From positions 62,001-126,000 of the forward strand of contig NZ_BMLY01000003.1 of NCBI RefSeq assembly GCF_014645555.1: a stretch of 64,000 nucleotides of DNA, read 5' to 3'. Position 1 is the first letter of the stretch. Each line of letters opens with the position of its first letter. This DNA comes from Silvimonas amylolytica (GTDB taxonomy: Bacteria; Pseudomonadota; Gammaproteobacteria; Burkholderiales; Chitinibacteraceae). The notes below the pieces were generated by a model. That model had not been told where the DNA came from. It worked only from the letters and a program-made list of their open reading frames with translations, and ran no database searches. Below are positions 8,775 to 17,509 of the stretch, one piece after another. Both the position numbers and the translations under genes were made by a program.

Positions 8775-9287
8775 TTAGTGTTGCTTGCCCACTGCGGCGA
8801 TACGGTCCATTACCGCAAACAGCACGCCAGAGACCACGAACGTGACGTGAATCGCGATCAACCAGCCCAGTTTCTGACTGTCCATGGAATCAATGTTCAC
8901 AAACGCCTTCAACAGATCGATAGCTGAGATCGCGACGATTGAACCGATCAGTTTGAGCTTGAGATCGGCATAACTCACTTTGCCCATCCAGTAGGGTTTG
9001 TCTTCCGAGTTATGTGCCACTTCCATGCGTGAGATGAAGTTCTCGTAGCCACTGAACATGACAATCAGCAACAGATTGGCAACAAGGGTGACATCAACCA
9101 TCGACAAAATGCCGATGATGACGTTGCCATCGCCCGTCAGCAGGGTCTGGCCCAAGGCCCAGAGTTCTTTGAGCATTTTGATGAACAAAGCGCCCAGACC
9201 AGCGACCAGTGCCAGGTAGAATGGCGCCAGCAGCCAGCGGCTGTAAAAAATGGTTTTTTCCAGTGCGCTTTCAAGTCGCGAATGCAT
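8775..9287 (-). CDS. YqhA/UPF0114 family membrane protein (TIGR00645)
   Basis: A 170-residue integral membrane protein. It begins MHSRLESALEKTIFYSRWLLAPFYLALVAGL, the hallmark opening of the YqhA/UPF0114 family. It continues with the conserved MVDVTLVANLLLIVMFSGYENF and a C-terminal pair of helices (LIGSIVAISAIDLLKAF and WLIAIHVTFVVSGVLFAVMDR). Four membrane helices are expected. No biochemical role is established for the family. The start is fixed by the conserved N-terminus. It is divergent from an alpha/beta hydrolase gene, with about 100 nt between the starts. Confidence 0.92.
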   Translation of the reverse strand: MHSRLESALEKTIFYSRWLLAPFYLALVAGLGALFIKMLKELWALGQTLLTGDGNVIIGILSMVDVTLVANLLLIVMFSGYENFISRMEVAHNSEDKPYWMGKVSYADLKLKLIGSIVAISAIDLLKAFVNIDSMDSQKLGWLIAIHVTFVVSGVLFAVMDRIAAVGKQH

Positions 9288-9388
9288 CGTTGACCTTTTA
9301 TGATGTAAATCAGGTTGGGCAGGAATGCCCGGCCCATGCAGACCGGCGAAAAACCCGCCAGTTCCCCAAAAGTTGCCCAAGGCAAATA

Positions 9389-10207
9389 ATGAGTTCCCGC
9401 CGTCATCTGGAAATCCTGCATTCCCCACCGACCACACCGCTTGCTGGCATGCCGCCGCTGGTTTTTGTCCATGGGGCTTACGTGGGTGCGTGGTGCTGGC
9501 AGGATCACTTTCTGCCCTGGTTTTCCGACCTTGGGTATGACTGCTACGCGCTCAGTTTGTCTGGCCACGCTGGCAGTGGTGGGCGCGAGAAACTGGATCA
9601 CTTCGGTCTGGGTGAGTTTCTGGCAGATATCGCTCGCGTGGCTGCACCATTGCATCAGCCGCCAGTGCTGATCGGGCATTCATTGGGTGGTTATCTGGCT
9701 CAGCGTTATGCCCGCAAACATCCGGTGGCCGGGCTGGCGTTGCTGGGCAGCGTTGCGCCTTGGGGTTTGATGAATTCGCTTGGGCATATGATGGTGTCTT
9801 CGCCGCACCTGCTGTTGGGGCTGAACCAGTTTCAGTGGCATACCGGCGCCATGGATATTGATCTCGGTGTACTCAAGCAACTGCTGTTCTCGCATGACAC
9901 CCCACGTGTGGGTCTGACCGCATTTGCTGCCCGAGTACAACCTGAATCAGCGCTGGCACTGGCAGAGCTCATGATGCCGCAACCCTGGCTCTCCTGGGGT
10001 ATGCCGGATTTACCCGTGCTTGTGATCGGGGCGGGTGAGGATCGCATTATTCCGGCCGGTGACGTGCGCGCCACAGCGCGGGCCTGGGGTGTTGCACCCG
10101 AATTTCTGCCCGGCCTTGGCCATGCCCTGATGTGCGATACCTTGTGGGAGCATGTGGCATTGCGATTACATACCTGGCTGAAGCAACAATTCGGTACGCG
10201 TGGCTGA
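9389..10207 (+). CDS. Alpha/beta hydrolase
   Basis: A 272-residue serine hydrolase-fold protein. It contains the oxyanion-loop motif [15 protein letters not shown], the nucleophile elbow [11 protein letters not shown] (GHSLG), the acid region [11 protein letters not shown] and the histidine region [11 protein letters not shown]. The catalytic Ser-Asp-His set is therefore intact. It resembles esterase/lipase-like members of COG0596; the substrate is unknown. The start at 9389 has AAGG upstream and begins just before the first beta strand. msrB follows after 82 nt in the same direction. Confidence 0.9.
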   Translation: MSSRRHLEILHSPPTTPLAGMPPLVFVHGAYVGAWCWQDHFLPWFSDLGYDCYALSLSGHAGSGGREKLDHFGLGEFLADIARVAAPLHQPPVLIGHSLGGYLAQRYARKHPVAGLALLGSVAPWGLMNSLGHMMVSSPHLLLGLNQFQWHTGAMDIDLGVLKQLLFSHDTPRVGLTAFAARVQPESALALAELMMPQPWLSWGMPDLPVLVIGAGEDRIIPAGDVRATARAWGVAPEFLPGLGHALMCDTLWEHVALRLHTWLKQQFGTRG

Positions 10208-10289
10208 CGGTTGCAACCGGGGCGCATCGTACCCATCTTTTGCCGGATCAGGGCGCATACCTCAGCAGCCCGGCCAACTGGAGAGCAGC

Positions 10290-10688
10290 ATGACCGACAA
10301 GGTAGTCAAGACAGAAGCGCAATGGCGCGACCAGCTGACCCCTGAACAATATCGCGTGACCCGTCAGGCAGGGACGGAGCGCCCGTTCAGTGGTGACCTC
10401 TACTACCGCAACGACGAGGGCGATTACTCTTGTGTGTGCTGCGATGCCCTGTTGTTTCATTCGGGCACCAAATTTGACGCGCACTGCGGTTGGCCCAGTT
10501 TCTGGGAAGAAGCCGTACCTGGCGCGATCAAGCGTATCGAAGATTACTCCCACGGAATGACTCGCACTGAAGTGCGTTGTGCCCGCTGCGATGCCCACCT
10601 GGGGCACGTGTTTCCCGATGGCCCGGAGCCCACCGGTGAGCGCTATTGCATTAACTCCGTGTCGATGACTTTCAAGCCAGAGCCCTGA
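10290..10688 (+). CDS. msrB: Peptide-methionine (R)-S-oxide reductase MsrB
   Basis: A 132-residue MsrB. The zinc-binding pairs are CVCC (about residue 46) and CARC (about 95). The substrate motif HCGWPSFW is present, and the catalytic Cys lies in [11 protein letters not shown] near the C-terminus. It reduces the R epimer of methionine sulfoxide in oxidised proteins using thioredoxin. The length and motifs match the stand-alone cytoplasmic enzyme; no MsrA domain is fused and no msrA is adjacent. GGAGAG precedes the ATG. A compact hairpin terminator follows at 10716-10742. Confidence 0.97.
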   Translation: MTDKVVKTEAQWRDQLTPEQYRVTRQAGTERPFSGDLYYRNDEGDYSCVCCDALLFHSGTKFDAHCGWPSFWEEAVPGAIKRIEDYSHGMTRTEVRCARCDAHLGHVFPDGPEPTGERYCINSVSMTFKPEP

Positions 10689-10715
10689 TTGGGGTGACGG
10701 TGCGGAGCCTCTGGA

Positions 10716-10742
10716 AACCGGCGGTCAACCCGCCGGTTTTTG
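10716..10742 (+). terminator. Intrinsic terminator after msrB
   Basis: A 9-bp stem AACCGGCGG / CCGCCGGTT with a 5-nt loop is followed by a short T run (TTTTTG), 28 nt after the msrB stop. Confidence 0.8.
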
Positions 10743-10965
10743 TATCTGCGCACGCAGGGATGACTGATTCATGTCTGCGGCATAAATCCCGCAAGTGCCA
10801 TGTGGGCATTGTCCTGTTCGCACTTTTACGGTATCAATCTTTCCGACGTGGTATTTGCGGCGGTGCCCGAGCCTGACCTCAAGCAAGGCTGCGTTTGAAA
10901 CCGCACATGATCGAAACAAGAAACAAAACCAATCACATCGATATTGATATTCAGGAGTGTCCCAG

Positions 10966-11586
10966 ATGGAACGGGTAAACGGTAAACGCCTTGTGGCGTC
11001 GGTGGTGGCTCTGGCTGCTGTATTTGCACTGGCGGCATGCGGCAAAAGCAATGAAGGCCCCAAGGTGGCGCTGGATGATAAAGACCTCACCAATACGCTG
11101 AACAACTTCATTCAGGCTGATCAGCAAAACTGCGTGTCTATGCCGATTGCCTTCAATACGCCCGTTGCCAAGGATTACGCCAAACTCACCGACCCCAATG
11201 GCGCGCAACTGGCCGCATTGGTGAAGGTGGGCCTGATTGCAGAAACCCCGGCTGATGGTGGCCAGGTGCAATTTACCGCGACTGACAAGGGCAAGGACGC
11301 GTACGACGGCAACACGCCGCCAGGATTTTGCAGCGGCACGCCAGAAGTCGACAAAGTGGTGAGCAACACCGTGGAAGAAACCGCTGATAACTACAGTCGT
11401 GACAAGGTCGTGTTCACCACCAAACTCGATGGTGTGGCCGATTGGGCCAAGGATGATGCGATCCGCCAGCAATACCCCAAGTTTGCAACGCTGATTGATA
11501 ATCAGGGCAAAGAACAGCACTCGCTGGAAATCGAAAGCCGCGGCCAGGGGTGGCGCGTGCTGGAGTCCAGCCCGGTTGCCAACTAA
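10966..11586 (+). CDS. Hypothetical lipoprotein
   Basis: A 206-residue protein with a lipoprotein signal: basic start MERVNGKR, hydrophobic core, and lipobox LAAC at about residue 23-26 followed by GKSNEGPK. Residue +2 after Cys is Gly, so outer-membrane sorting is plausible. The mature part contains LTNTLNNFIQADQQNC and a repeated-looking half with VGLIAETPADGG...FTATDKGKDAY. I do not recognise a named domain. The ATG at 10966 is preferred over an in-frame GTG at 10957 because AGGAG lies 8 nt before it. It is followed by a bidirectional terminator and convergent with the EAL-HDOD gene. Confidence 0.8.
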   Translation: MERVNGKRLVASVVALAAVFALAACGKSNEGPKVALDDKDLTNTLNNFIQADQQNCVSMPIAFNTPVAKDYAKLTDPNGAQLAALVKVGLIAETPADGGQVQFTATDKGKDAYDGNTPPGFCSGTPEVDKVVSNTVEETADNYSRDKVVFTTKLDGVADWAKDDAIRQQYPKFATLIDNQGKEQHSLEIESRGQGWRVLESSPVAN

Positions 11587-11623
11587 AAACTTGTCGTGAA
11601 GCGCTGGCTGTCCGGGCTGGCGC

Positions 11624-11667
11624 TCACCAACAAAAAACCCGTCTGCTGACGGGTTTTTTGTTGGTGA
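11624..11667. terminator. Bidirectional intrinsic terminator, lipoprotein / EAL-HDOD genes
   Basis: A perfect 20-nt inverted repeat (11624-11643 with 11648-11667) with loop TGCT, a GC core (CCCGTC/GACGGG) and A6/T6 flanks. It serves the two convergent genes. The outer arms match those of the terminator after dsbC. Confidence 0.93.
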
Positions 11668-11680
11668 CGAACATGAACAA

Positions 11681-12901
11681 TTAAAGGCCCAGTTCTTCCA
11701 CCCACAGCAACGACTGGCCATGTGCGCGGTTCAGCATGTCCGGTGTCAGTTGCAACTGATCGCACAGGCGCGGTACTTCTGACATATCCGGGTCTTCGCA
11801 GGCTTCAGCCAGTTCCAGGAATGGGCCGTAGATGCCGGAACGCTCCGTCAATGCATCTGCGATGCTTTCCGGCAAGATCAGTGTTTCCAGCACGCGATCC
11901 ATCGGCATGTCCAGCAGCACATCCAGCAAAGAGAAGATACCGACAATGAAGAGGTTGTCGCGATCCTGGCCATCCAGCAAGTGGCTACCCAAGAGCTCAA
12001 CGAGACGGCCGCGCGTGACAGCAGTCTTCAACAGGGCAGGGGGCGAGCCGGCTTCGGTGCTGGCTGTGACCAGCAGCAAGGTCAGCCAGCGATAGAGCTT
12101 CTGGTAGCCCAGAATGGTCACGGCATGACGGAACGACTGGATTTCACATGACAGGCCAAAACCCACGCTGTTGATATAACGCAGCAGCTTGAACGAGAGC
12201 GCGACATCGCGCTTGAGCGCATTTTCAATGTCGCGAATCTCTGCGTTGTTCCGCAGCATGTTCAACAGATTGAGGATGTTGGCGTAATTGGGGTTGATCA
12301 CCTTGGCCGACAGCGTTTCCGGGTGGGCAAAGTAATAGCCCTGGAACGCGTCAAACCCAATGTCCATGCACTTGCGGAACTCTTCCTTGGTCTCGACCTT
12401 TTCCGCAATCTGCAGCACCGGGTACTTGCGCAGTGCTTTGGAGATTTCGGGCAGGCGATCCATGCCCAGCGCTTGCACATCAAGCTTGATGTAGTTGGCA
12501 AACTCAAGGAAAGGCGCGGTTTGCGGCGAGACCTCGAAGTCATCCAGCGCAATACCAAAACCCTGGCTGCGTAACTCTTTGATGCGGGCCAGCAGTTCGG
12601 GCGTGGCCGTGGTGGTTTCCAGTACTTCCAGCACCACGCGTTGCGGCTGCAGCAATTCCAGGAAGTTGCTTTCCAGCATGGACTCAGCGACGTTGATAAA
12701 CGCCAGCTTGCTACCGACCAGCCAGTCGGTGCCCATGTTGGAGATCGTGTTGACCAGCACATTGGTGCCTGCTTGCATGTCGCTGGAGAACTCAGCCGTG
12801 AGCGCTTCCTTGTTCAACCGGAACAGCAGTTCGTAACCGATAATCTGCTGCTGTCGGTTCAAGATGGGTTGGCGGCCGATAAAGGCGTGATCTTGCGTCA
12901 T
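11681..12901 (-). CDS. EAL-HDOD signalling protein with degenerate EAL domain
   Basis: A 406-residue YuxH-type protein. The N-terminal half is EAL-like (IGRQPILNRQQQIIGYELLFR; LAFINVAESML; GIALDDFEVS; AEKVETKEEF). The C-terminal half is an HDOD domain (NALKRDVALSFKLLRYINSVGF...). The EAL signature is replaced by ELL and the usual DDFG(T/A)G by DDFEVS, so c-di-GMP hydrolysis is unlikely. Binding or scaffolding is more plausible, and in other bacteria HDOD proteins affect motility and chemotaxis output. It lies 115 nt downstream of cheA in the same direction and may be read with the che transcript. The ATG at 12901 is chosen over a GTG at 12925 on ribosome-binding-site spacing. Confidence 0.9.
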   Translation of the reverse strand: MTQDHAFIGRQPILNRQQQIIGYELLFRLNKEALTAEFSSDMQAGTNVLVNTISNMGTDWLVGSKLAFINVAESMLESNFLELLQPQRVVLEVLETTTATPELLARIKELRSQGFGIALDDFEVSPQTAPFLEFANYIKLDVQALGMDRLPEISKALRKYPVLQIAEKVETKEEFRKCMDIGFDAFQGYYFAHPETLSAKVINPNYANILNLLNMLRNNAEIRDIENALKRDVALSFKLLRYINSVGFGLSCEIQSFRHAVTILGYQKLYRWLTLLLVTASTEAGSPPALLKTAVTRGRLVELLGSHLLDGQDRDNLFIVGIFSLLDVLLDMPMDRVLETLILPESIADALTERSGIYGPFLELAEACEDPDMSEVPRLCDQLQLTPDMLNRAHGQSLLWVEELGL

Positions 12902-13015
12902 TTCATGTTCTCTAGGGCTGCACACAGGCGCAGCGAATTATATCAGTAAAGTCTGATTTAGCCGTGGTTTGGTCCAGCGCCCGACAAGCTGCGTATATTA
13001 GCGTGCAAGCGGCGA

Positions 13016-14935
13016 TCAGGCAGCCAGTTGTTCAGTGAAATGTGCGCTTCTGACTGCGGCATTTTCCGATGATGTCGAATGCAGGAGGTCTTCCATGTCC
13101 AGCACCAGCACGACAGACCCGTCTCCTGACAAGGTAGCACCTGCCACGCCGTGTGGGTGGATATTCTGCAGTGGTTTGATGACCACGTCATCACGGCCGA
13201 CAAAGCTGTCCACGGCGAGAATGAACGAATGTTCGGCCGACGTCATCAAAACGCCGAACGACGGCACCTCGGTTTCTGCCCAGCCCAGCAAGCGTGCCAG
13301 CGACTTGACCGGCAGAATTTCATCGCGCACCACAATGGTCGCACGGCCAGAAACCTCCTGAACCTGATCCGCGCGGATCGGGATGATCTCGCGGACCATC
13401 GCCAGCGGTACTGCAAATGGCTGATCACAGACGCGGACGACCAGTACGGGCAGAATCGCCAGCGTCAGTGGCAAGGTGATGGTAAAGCGCGAACCTTCAC
13501 CAACGACCGACTGGATATCAATCCGACCGTTGAGTTTCTGGATATTGGTTTTCACCACATCCATGCCTACGCCACGGCCAGAGATGCTGGAAATCTGGTC
13601 TTTGGTCGAGAAACCTGGCATGAAAATCAGTTGCAGACACTGTTTGTCGTCGAGGCTATTGGCCGTTTCGACGTCGATCAGACCTTTTTCCAGCGCCTTC
13701 TTGCGGATCACGTCCGGGCGCATGCCACGGCCGTCATCGGTAATTTCGATCTGGATATGGTCACCCACCTGCACGGCGGAGAGTTCGACTTGCGCTTGTG
13801 GCGACTTGCCTGCAGCCACGCGCTCTGCCACGGTTTCTACACCGTGATCCACCGCGTTGCGCACCAGGTGGACCAGCGGATCATTCAGATCTTCCAGCAT
13901 GGTCTTGTCGAGTTCGGTTTCCTCACCGGTGAGAACCAGATCGACCTCTTTACCCAACTGCCGCGCCAGATCGCGGGCCAGCCGCGGATATTTCTGGAAC
14001 AGACGGCCAATAGGCTGCATGCGGGTCTTCATCACCGCGTTCTGCAAATCACCGACCAAAAGATCAAGCTGGCTGATGGCTTCGTCCAGCGCTTTGAGCG
14101 TGGCGTTGTCCATCTTGCCTGCCATGATGTCGGTACGCAGCGTGGTCAGGCGGTTCTTGGTCAGGCCGATTTCACCAGACAAATTCAGTACTTGATCCAG
14201 CCGTACGGTATCGATACGGATGGTGGTTTCCTGGGTCACCGGAGCAACGGCGGCCTGTTGCATTGGGGCTTTGGCGGCTGCTGGCGCGTTGACACGGGCA
14301 GGGGCAGTTTGAACTGTAGGGAGATCTTCAATCACGACTTCTTGCTGTGGAACGTAAGTGCCTCCGGCTGGTGCGGCCTGCGCCGATGCGGCGTCGGTCC
14401 CCAGCAGGGCGTTGTAAAGGGCATCCCACTGTGGCTCACCGTTGGTGGCTGCAGGGGTGGTATTCGATGAGGCCGGGGCTGGCGCAGCGGCAGCTGCCGG
14501 CGCGGCCACATGTGCCGCGGGAGCATGCGTATGGCTGGGCAGTTCGCCTTGCAGCACGGCGTCCAGTTCGGCAAGAAGGCCTGCGTTGGCGGGGAGTGGC
14601 ATGCGGCCTTGTTGCATAACCACAAACATGTCCTGCACGGTGGCTGTCGCGGAAAGAATGACGTCCATGAGCTCTGGCTTCATGGTCATCTCGCCGTTGC
14701 GAAGCTTGTCGAACAGGTTTTCCGTGCGGTGGCACAGACTCACCATGGCTTCGACATTCAAAAAGCCCGCACCACCCTTGATCGTGTGAAAGCCGCGGAA
14801 GATGTCATTCAGCAAGTGCTTGTCATCGGGCCGCTTTTCCAGCTCGACCAGCTTGCTGTCCACATCGGACAACAGCTCGGTGGATTCGGTGAGGAAATCC
14901 TGCAACAGATCGTCCATACCCGAGAATTCGCTCAT
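13016..14935 (-). CDS. cheA: Chemotaxis histidine kinase CheA
   Basis: A 639-residue CheA. The P1 Hpt domain has the phosphorylated His in FRGFHTIKGGAGF (about residue 50). P3 dimerisation is at TTIRIDTVRLDQVLNLSGEIG and P4 HATPase at VHLVRNAVDHGVE, DDGRGMRPD and SGRGVGMDVVKT. The P5 CheW-like domain runs to the C-terminus. Between P1 and P3 (about 130-235) the chain is Ala/Pro-rich and I see no recognisable P2 CheY-binding domain, only a short QWDALYNALLG segment. It autophosphorylates in response to receptors and passes phosphate to CheY and CheV. It is the last che gene of the cheV-cheV-cheY-cheZ-cheA set. The ATG at 14935 is fixed by the conserved N-terminus. Confidence 0.97.
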   Translation of the reverse strand: MSEFSGMDDLLQDFLTESTELLSDVDSKLVELEKRPDDKHLLNDIFRGFHTIKGGAGFLNVEAMVSLCHRTENLFDKLRNGEMTMKPELMDVILSATATVQDMFVVMQQGRMPLPANAGLLAELDAVLQGELPSHTHAPAAHVAAPAAAAAPAPASSNTTPAATNGEPQWDALYNALLGTDAASAQAAPAGGTYVPQQEVVIEDLPTVQTAPARVNAPAAAKAPMQQAAVAPVTQETTIRIDTVRLDQVLNLSGEIGLTKNRLTTLRTDIMAGKMDNATLKALDEAISQLDLLVGDLQNAVMKTRMQPIGRLFQKYPRLARDLARQLGKEVDLVLTGEETELDKTMLEDLNDPLVHLVRNAVDHGVETVAERVAAGKSPQAQVELSAVQVGDHIQIEITDDGRGMRPDVIRKKALEKGLIDVETANSLDDKQCLQLIFMPGFSTKDQISSISGRGVGMDVVKTNIQKLNGRIDIQSVVGEGSRFTITLPLTLAILPVLVVRVCDQPFAVPLAMVREIIPIRADQVQEVSGRATIVVRDEILPVKSLARLLGWAETEVPSFGVLMTSAEHSFILAVDSFVGRDDVVIKPLQNIHPHGVAGATLSGDGSVVLVLDMEDLLHSTSSENAAVRSAHFTEQLAA

Positions 14936-15112
14936 TTCGGCCCCATTTATTTCGTCAAGTTCTAGTACATTGCGCCAGAAATACCCGTGTATTACGGATA
15001 TTCCATTGTCACCTTAGCCTGTAATTGGCCGTGGGTCAGGCGGGTATTGCCCGTATTGCCTGCAATCTTGCGCCCGCCGGCACCAAAATGGGCCAGCGGG
15101 TCCTGCACATGC

Positions 15113-15898
15113 TTAAAAGCCCAGGCTTTCCAGCAGATCGTCGACCTGCGCCTGGTCAGTGACCACGTCAGTACGGCCATCGCTGCTGATCACCGGGCCT
15201 GCCAGCAGACCATCTTCGCGGGCGATGCTGCCGCCTTGCTGTGGCGAAAAGGTCACCAGGAATTCCAGCAACTGGCTTTCCATTTCCTTGACCATGCCCA
15301 GCACTTTCTTGATCACCTGGCCGGTCAGATCCTGGAAGTCCTGCGCCATCATGATTTCCAGCATCTGACTGCTGATTTTTTCAGAGTTGGCGGTGGTTTG
15401 TTCCAGGTGCGCGCGCGTGGCGTACACCAGTTGTTTGAACTCTTCGACCGTCAGCTCATGCGCAAACAGCTGGTTCCAGCGGTTGGACAACTGGCGCGCG
15501 GTGCCGGAAATTTCATCCTGCAGCGGCTTGGCGTCGTCCAGCGCGTTAAGCGTGCGCTCGGCGGCCTGTTCGGTCATGGTCGCGATATACGACAACCGAT
15601 CACGGGCGTCCGGAATCTGGTGCGCCGCTTTTTCCAGAGACTTGTCCAACCCCAGTTCGCGCAAGGTGTCATGCAGGTGGCGGGTCAATTGACCGATCTG
15701 CGTGAACATCGTGCGGGCGGGTTCGGACATGTCTGCCGCAGCCTGAGTACCGGCATCCGCATTCACGGCTGCAGCAACAGGCGCAGCCGCCGGGGCGGCA
15801 TCTTCGGCCGCTTCGGCTGCACGGTTGGCGCTGACGATACTGTCAAACAGCGCTTCCAGGTCCGGCGAGTCTGAGCTATTGAGGGCTTGATCGCTCAC
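15113..15898 (-). CDS. cheZ: Protein phosphatase CheZ
   Basis: A 261-residue CheZ. The long helical hairpin carries the active segment MMAQDFQDLTGQVIKKV, with the catalytic Gln of the DFQDLTGQ motif, which inserts beside CheY-P and promotes dephosphorylation. The C-terminal peptide QVDDLLESLGF is the CheY-tethering helix. The N-terminus carries an Ala/Glu-rich low-complexity segment (about 28-55) longer than in E. coli CheZ (214 residues). It sits 53 nt after cheY and 177 nt before cheA. GGAGGCTCGCTGTG upstream contains a good ribosome-binding site. Confidence 0.96.
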   Translation of the reverse strand: MSDQALNSSDSPDLEALFDSIVSANRAAEAAEDAAPAAAPVAAAVNADAGTQAAADMSEPARTMFTQIGQLTRHLHDTLRELGLDKSLEKAAHQIPDARDRLSYIATMTEQAAERTLNALDDAKPLQDEISGTARQLSNRWNQLFAHELTVEEFKQLVYATRAHLEQTTANSEKISSQMLEIMMAQDFQDLTGQVIKKVLGMVKEMESQLLEFLVTFSPQQGGSIAREDGLLAGPVISSDGRTDVVTDQAQVDDLLESLGF

Positions 15899-15951
15899 AG
15901 CGAGCCTCCTTTCTTCCGGCTGCAGGGCCGGTTATCAGTTGTGATCGGGTA

Positions 15952-16341
15952 TCAGTTAGGCATGGTGGCGAAAATCTTCTTGAGCTTTTCGTCCAGCGTG
16001 GCTGCGGTAAAAGGTTTGACGATATAGCCCGATGCGCCTGCGGAGGCCGCAGCAATAATGTTTTCCTTCTTGGCCTCGGCCGTCACCATCAAGACTGGCA
16101 GATGCTTCAGTTGGGCATTGGCACGAACCTGTTGCAACAACTCCAGACCGGTCATATTGGGCATGTTCCAGTCAGTCACGACAAAGTCGTAAGTTGAGTT
16201 TTGCAGTTTATGCAAGGCGATTTGCCCATCCTCTGCTTCTTCCACGTTGGAAAAGCCGAGCTCTTTGAGCAGATTGCGCACAATCCGGCGCATCGTGGAA
16301 AAATCATCCACGACCAGAAAGCGCATATTGTTATCCGGCAT
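15952..16341 (-). CDS. cheY: Chemotaxis response regulator CheY
   Basis: A 129-residue single receiver domain, nearly the canonical CheY length. It has [23 protein letters not shown], phosphoacceptor Asp in [16 protein letters not shown], the switch Thr in [11 protein letters not shown] and Lys in [11 protein letters not shown]. The motif match to enterobacterial CheY is strong. CheY-P binds FliM to change flagellar rotation. The start at 16341 has GGAGTG 8 nt upstream. It lies immediately upstream of cheZ, its phosphatase, and 194 nt downstream of the second cheV. Confidence 0.97.
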   Translation of the reverse strand: MPDNNMRFLVVDDFSTMRRIVRNLLKELGFSNVEEAEDGQIALHKLQNSTYDFVVTDWNMPNMTGLELLQQVRANAQLKHLPVLMVTAEAKKENIIAAASAGASGYIVKPFTAATLDEKLKKIFATMPN

Positions 16342-16535
16342 ACAATTCACTCCGTCGGGCGCATTTGGATAGCGCCAATCCAGTTGTACAAACAAACAAA
16401 ACCTGGGTCAGGAAACCCTCTACAGGCCAGGCAAAAACCAGTATTGCAAACACTGACAAGGCAGGCGAGCGTGCTCAACCTGCCGGGTCGATCAATCTTT
16501 CCGTCTTCATGCAGTGCATGACCGTCAAGCTCGTC

Positions 16536-17486
16536 TTAACCGCGATCCGTAATGTATGGCATGACGGTATCGGCCAGCACGACCGGATCAAACTTGGCCA
16601 CGTAGGCATCTACACCCACGCTCGCGCCCATGGCACGGTTGGCGTGAGAGGACAGGGATGAATGCATCACCACCGGAATGCCTTCAAAACGGCGATCCGA
16701 CTTGATGTGACGGGTGAGCACATAGCCATCCATTTCCGGCATTTCTGCGTCAACCAGAATCAGTTTGAGCTTGGTGCTCAACGGCTCGTTGTCATGGGTG
16801 GCCCGTTGCGCCAGGTTCTGCAGCTTGTCCCATGCTTCCTTGCCATTGTTGGCTTGATGATACTTGATGCCCAATTTGTCGAGCACGCCAACGATTTCCT
16901 TGCGTGCAACCATCGAGTCGTCGGCAAAGAAGGTGTAAGCGTCCGGGCTGACCGTGGTGGAGGGCAGATCGGGGATTTCCGGCTCGCCCAGCACCCCTGA
17001 CAAGATCTGTTCTACATCCAGAATCGACACGAGTTTGCCATCCGGCAGTTCGGTCAGCGCCGTAATCAGCGCCTGGCTACCCGATAACATGGATTCCGGT
17101 GCGCGCACTTTGTCCCAATCAACGCGGATGATGCGATCTACTTCGTGCACCAGAAATGCCTGCGTGTGTTTGGAGAACTCGGTCACGATCATGGTCGAGT
17201 TTTTGATATCCAGCTTGGGCTGGTTGCCCGCCATGAATTGCGACAGCGCAATCACCGGGATGATGTTGCCGCGCAATGAAATCACGCCTTCAACACCTGT
17301 CGGCATGTTTGGCGTACGCGTGATCTTGGGGGTTTGCGAGACCTCGCGCACCTTGAATACGTTGATCCCGAAGATTTCCCGCGTACCGAGGGAGAACAAG
17401 AGGATTTCCATCTTGTTCGAGCCCGCCAGACGTGTACGGGCGTCAATGTTGTCCAGCAGATTGGCCTGCGCTTCAATAATGTTCAC
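16536..17486 (-). CDS. cheV: Chemotaxis coupling protein CheV (second copy)
   Basis: A 316-residue CheW-receiver fusion. The CheW domain (about 25-165) contains IFGINVFKVREV and VEGVISLRGNIIPVIALSQ. The receiver (about 180-316) has phosphoacceptor Asp in LILVDAEMPEMDGYVLTRHIK and a C-terminal YVAKFDP in place of the usual KP loop. CheV couples receptors to CheA and is itself phosphorylated, giving adaptation control. The GTG start has AGAGG upstream. It is a close paralogue of the next gene upstream, 23 nt away, which points to tandem duplication. Confidence 0.95.
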   Translation of the reverse strand: MNIIEAQANLLDNIDARTRLAGSNKMEILLFSLGTREIFGINVFKVREVSQTPKITRTPNMPTGVEGVISLRGNIIPVIALSQFMAGNQPKLDIKNSTMIVTEFSKHTQAFLVHEVDRIIRVDWDKVRAPESMLSGSQALITALTELPDGKLVSILDVEQILSGVLGEPEIPDLPSTTVSPDAYTFFADDSMVARKEIVGVLDKLGIKYHQANNGKEAWDKLQNLAQRATHDNEPLSTKLKLILVDAEMPEMDGYVLTRHIKSDRRFEGIPVVMHSSLSSHANRAMGASVGVDAYVAKFDPVVLADTVMPYITDRG

Positions 17487-17509
17487 TGTGTTGTACCTCT
17501 GCCGGTTGT

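Noticed and set aside
13151-14470. A 439-residue open frame on the plus strand opposite cheA
   Set aside because: It lies entirely antisense to the well-supported cheA gene, shows His/Gln/Arg-rich composition typical of shadow frames, and has no recognisable domain.
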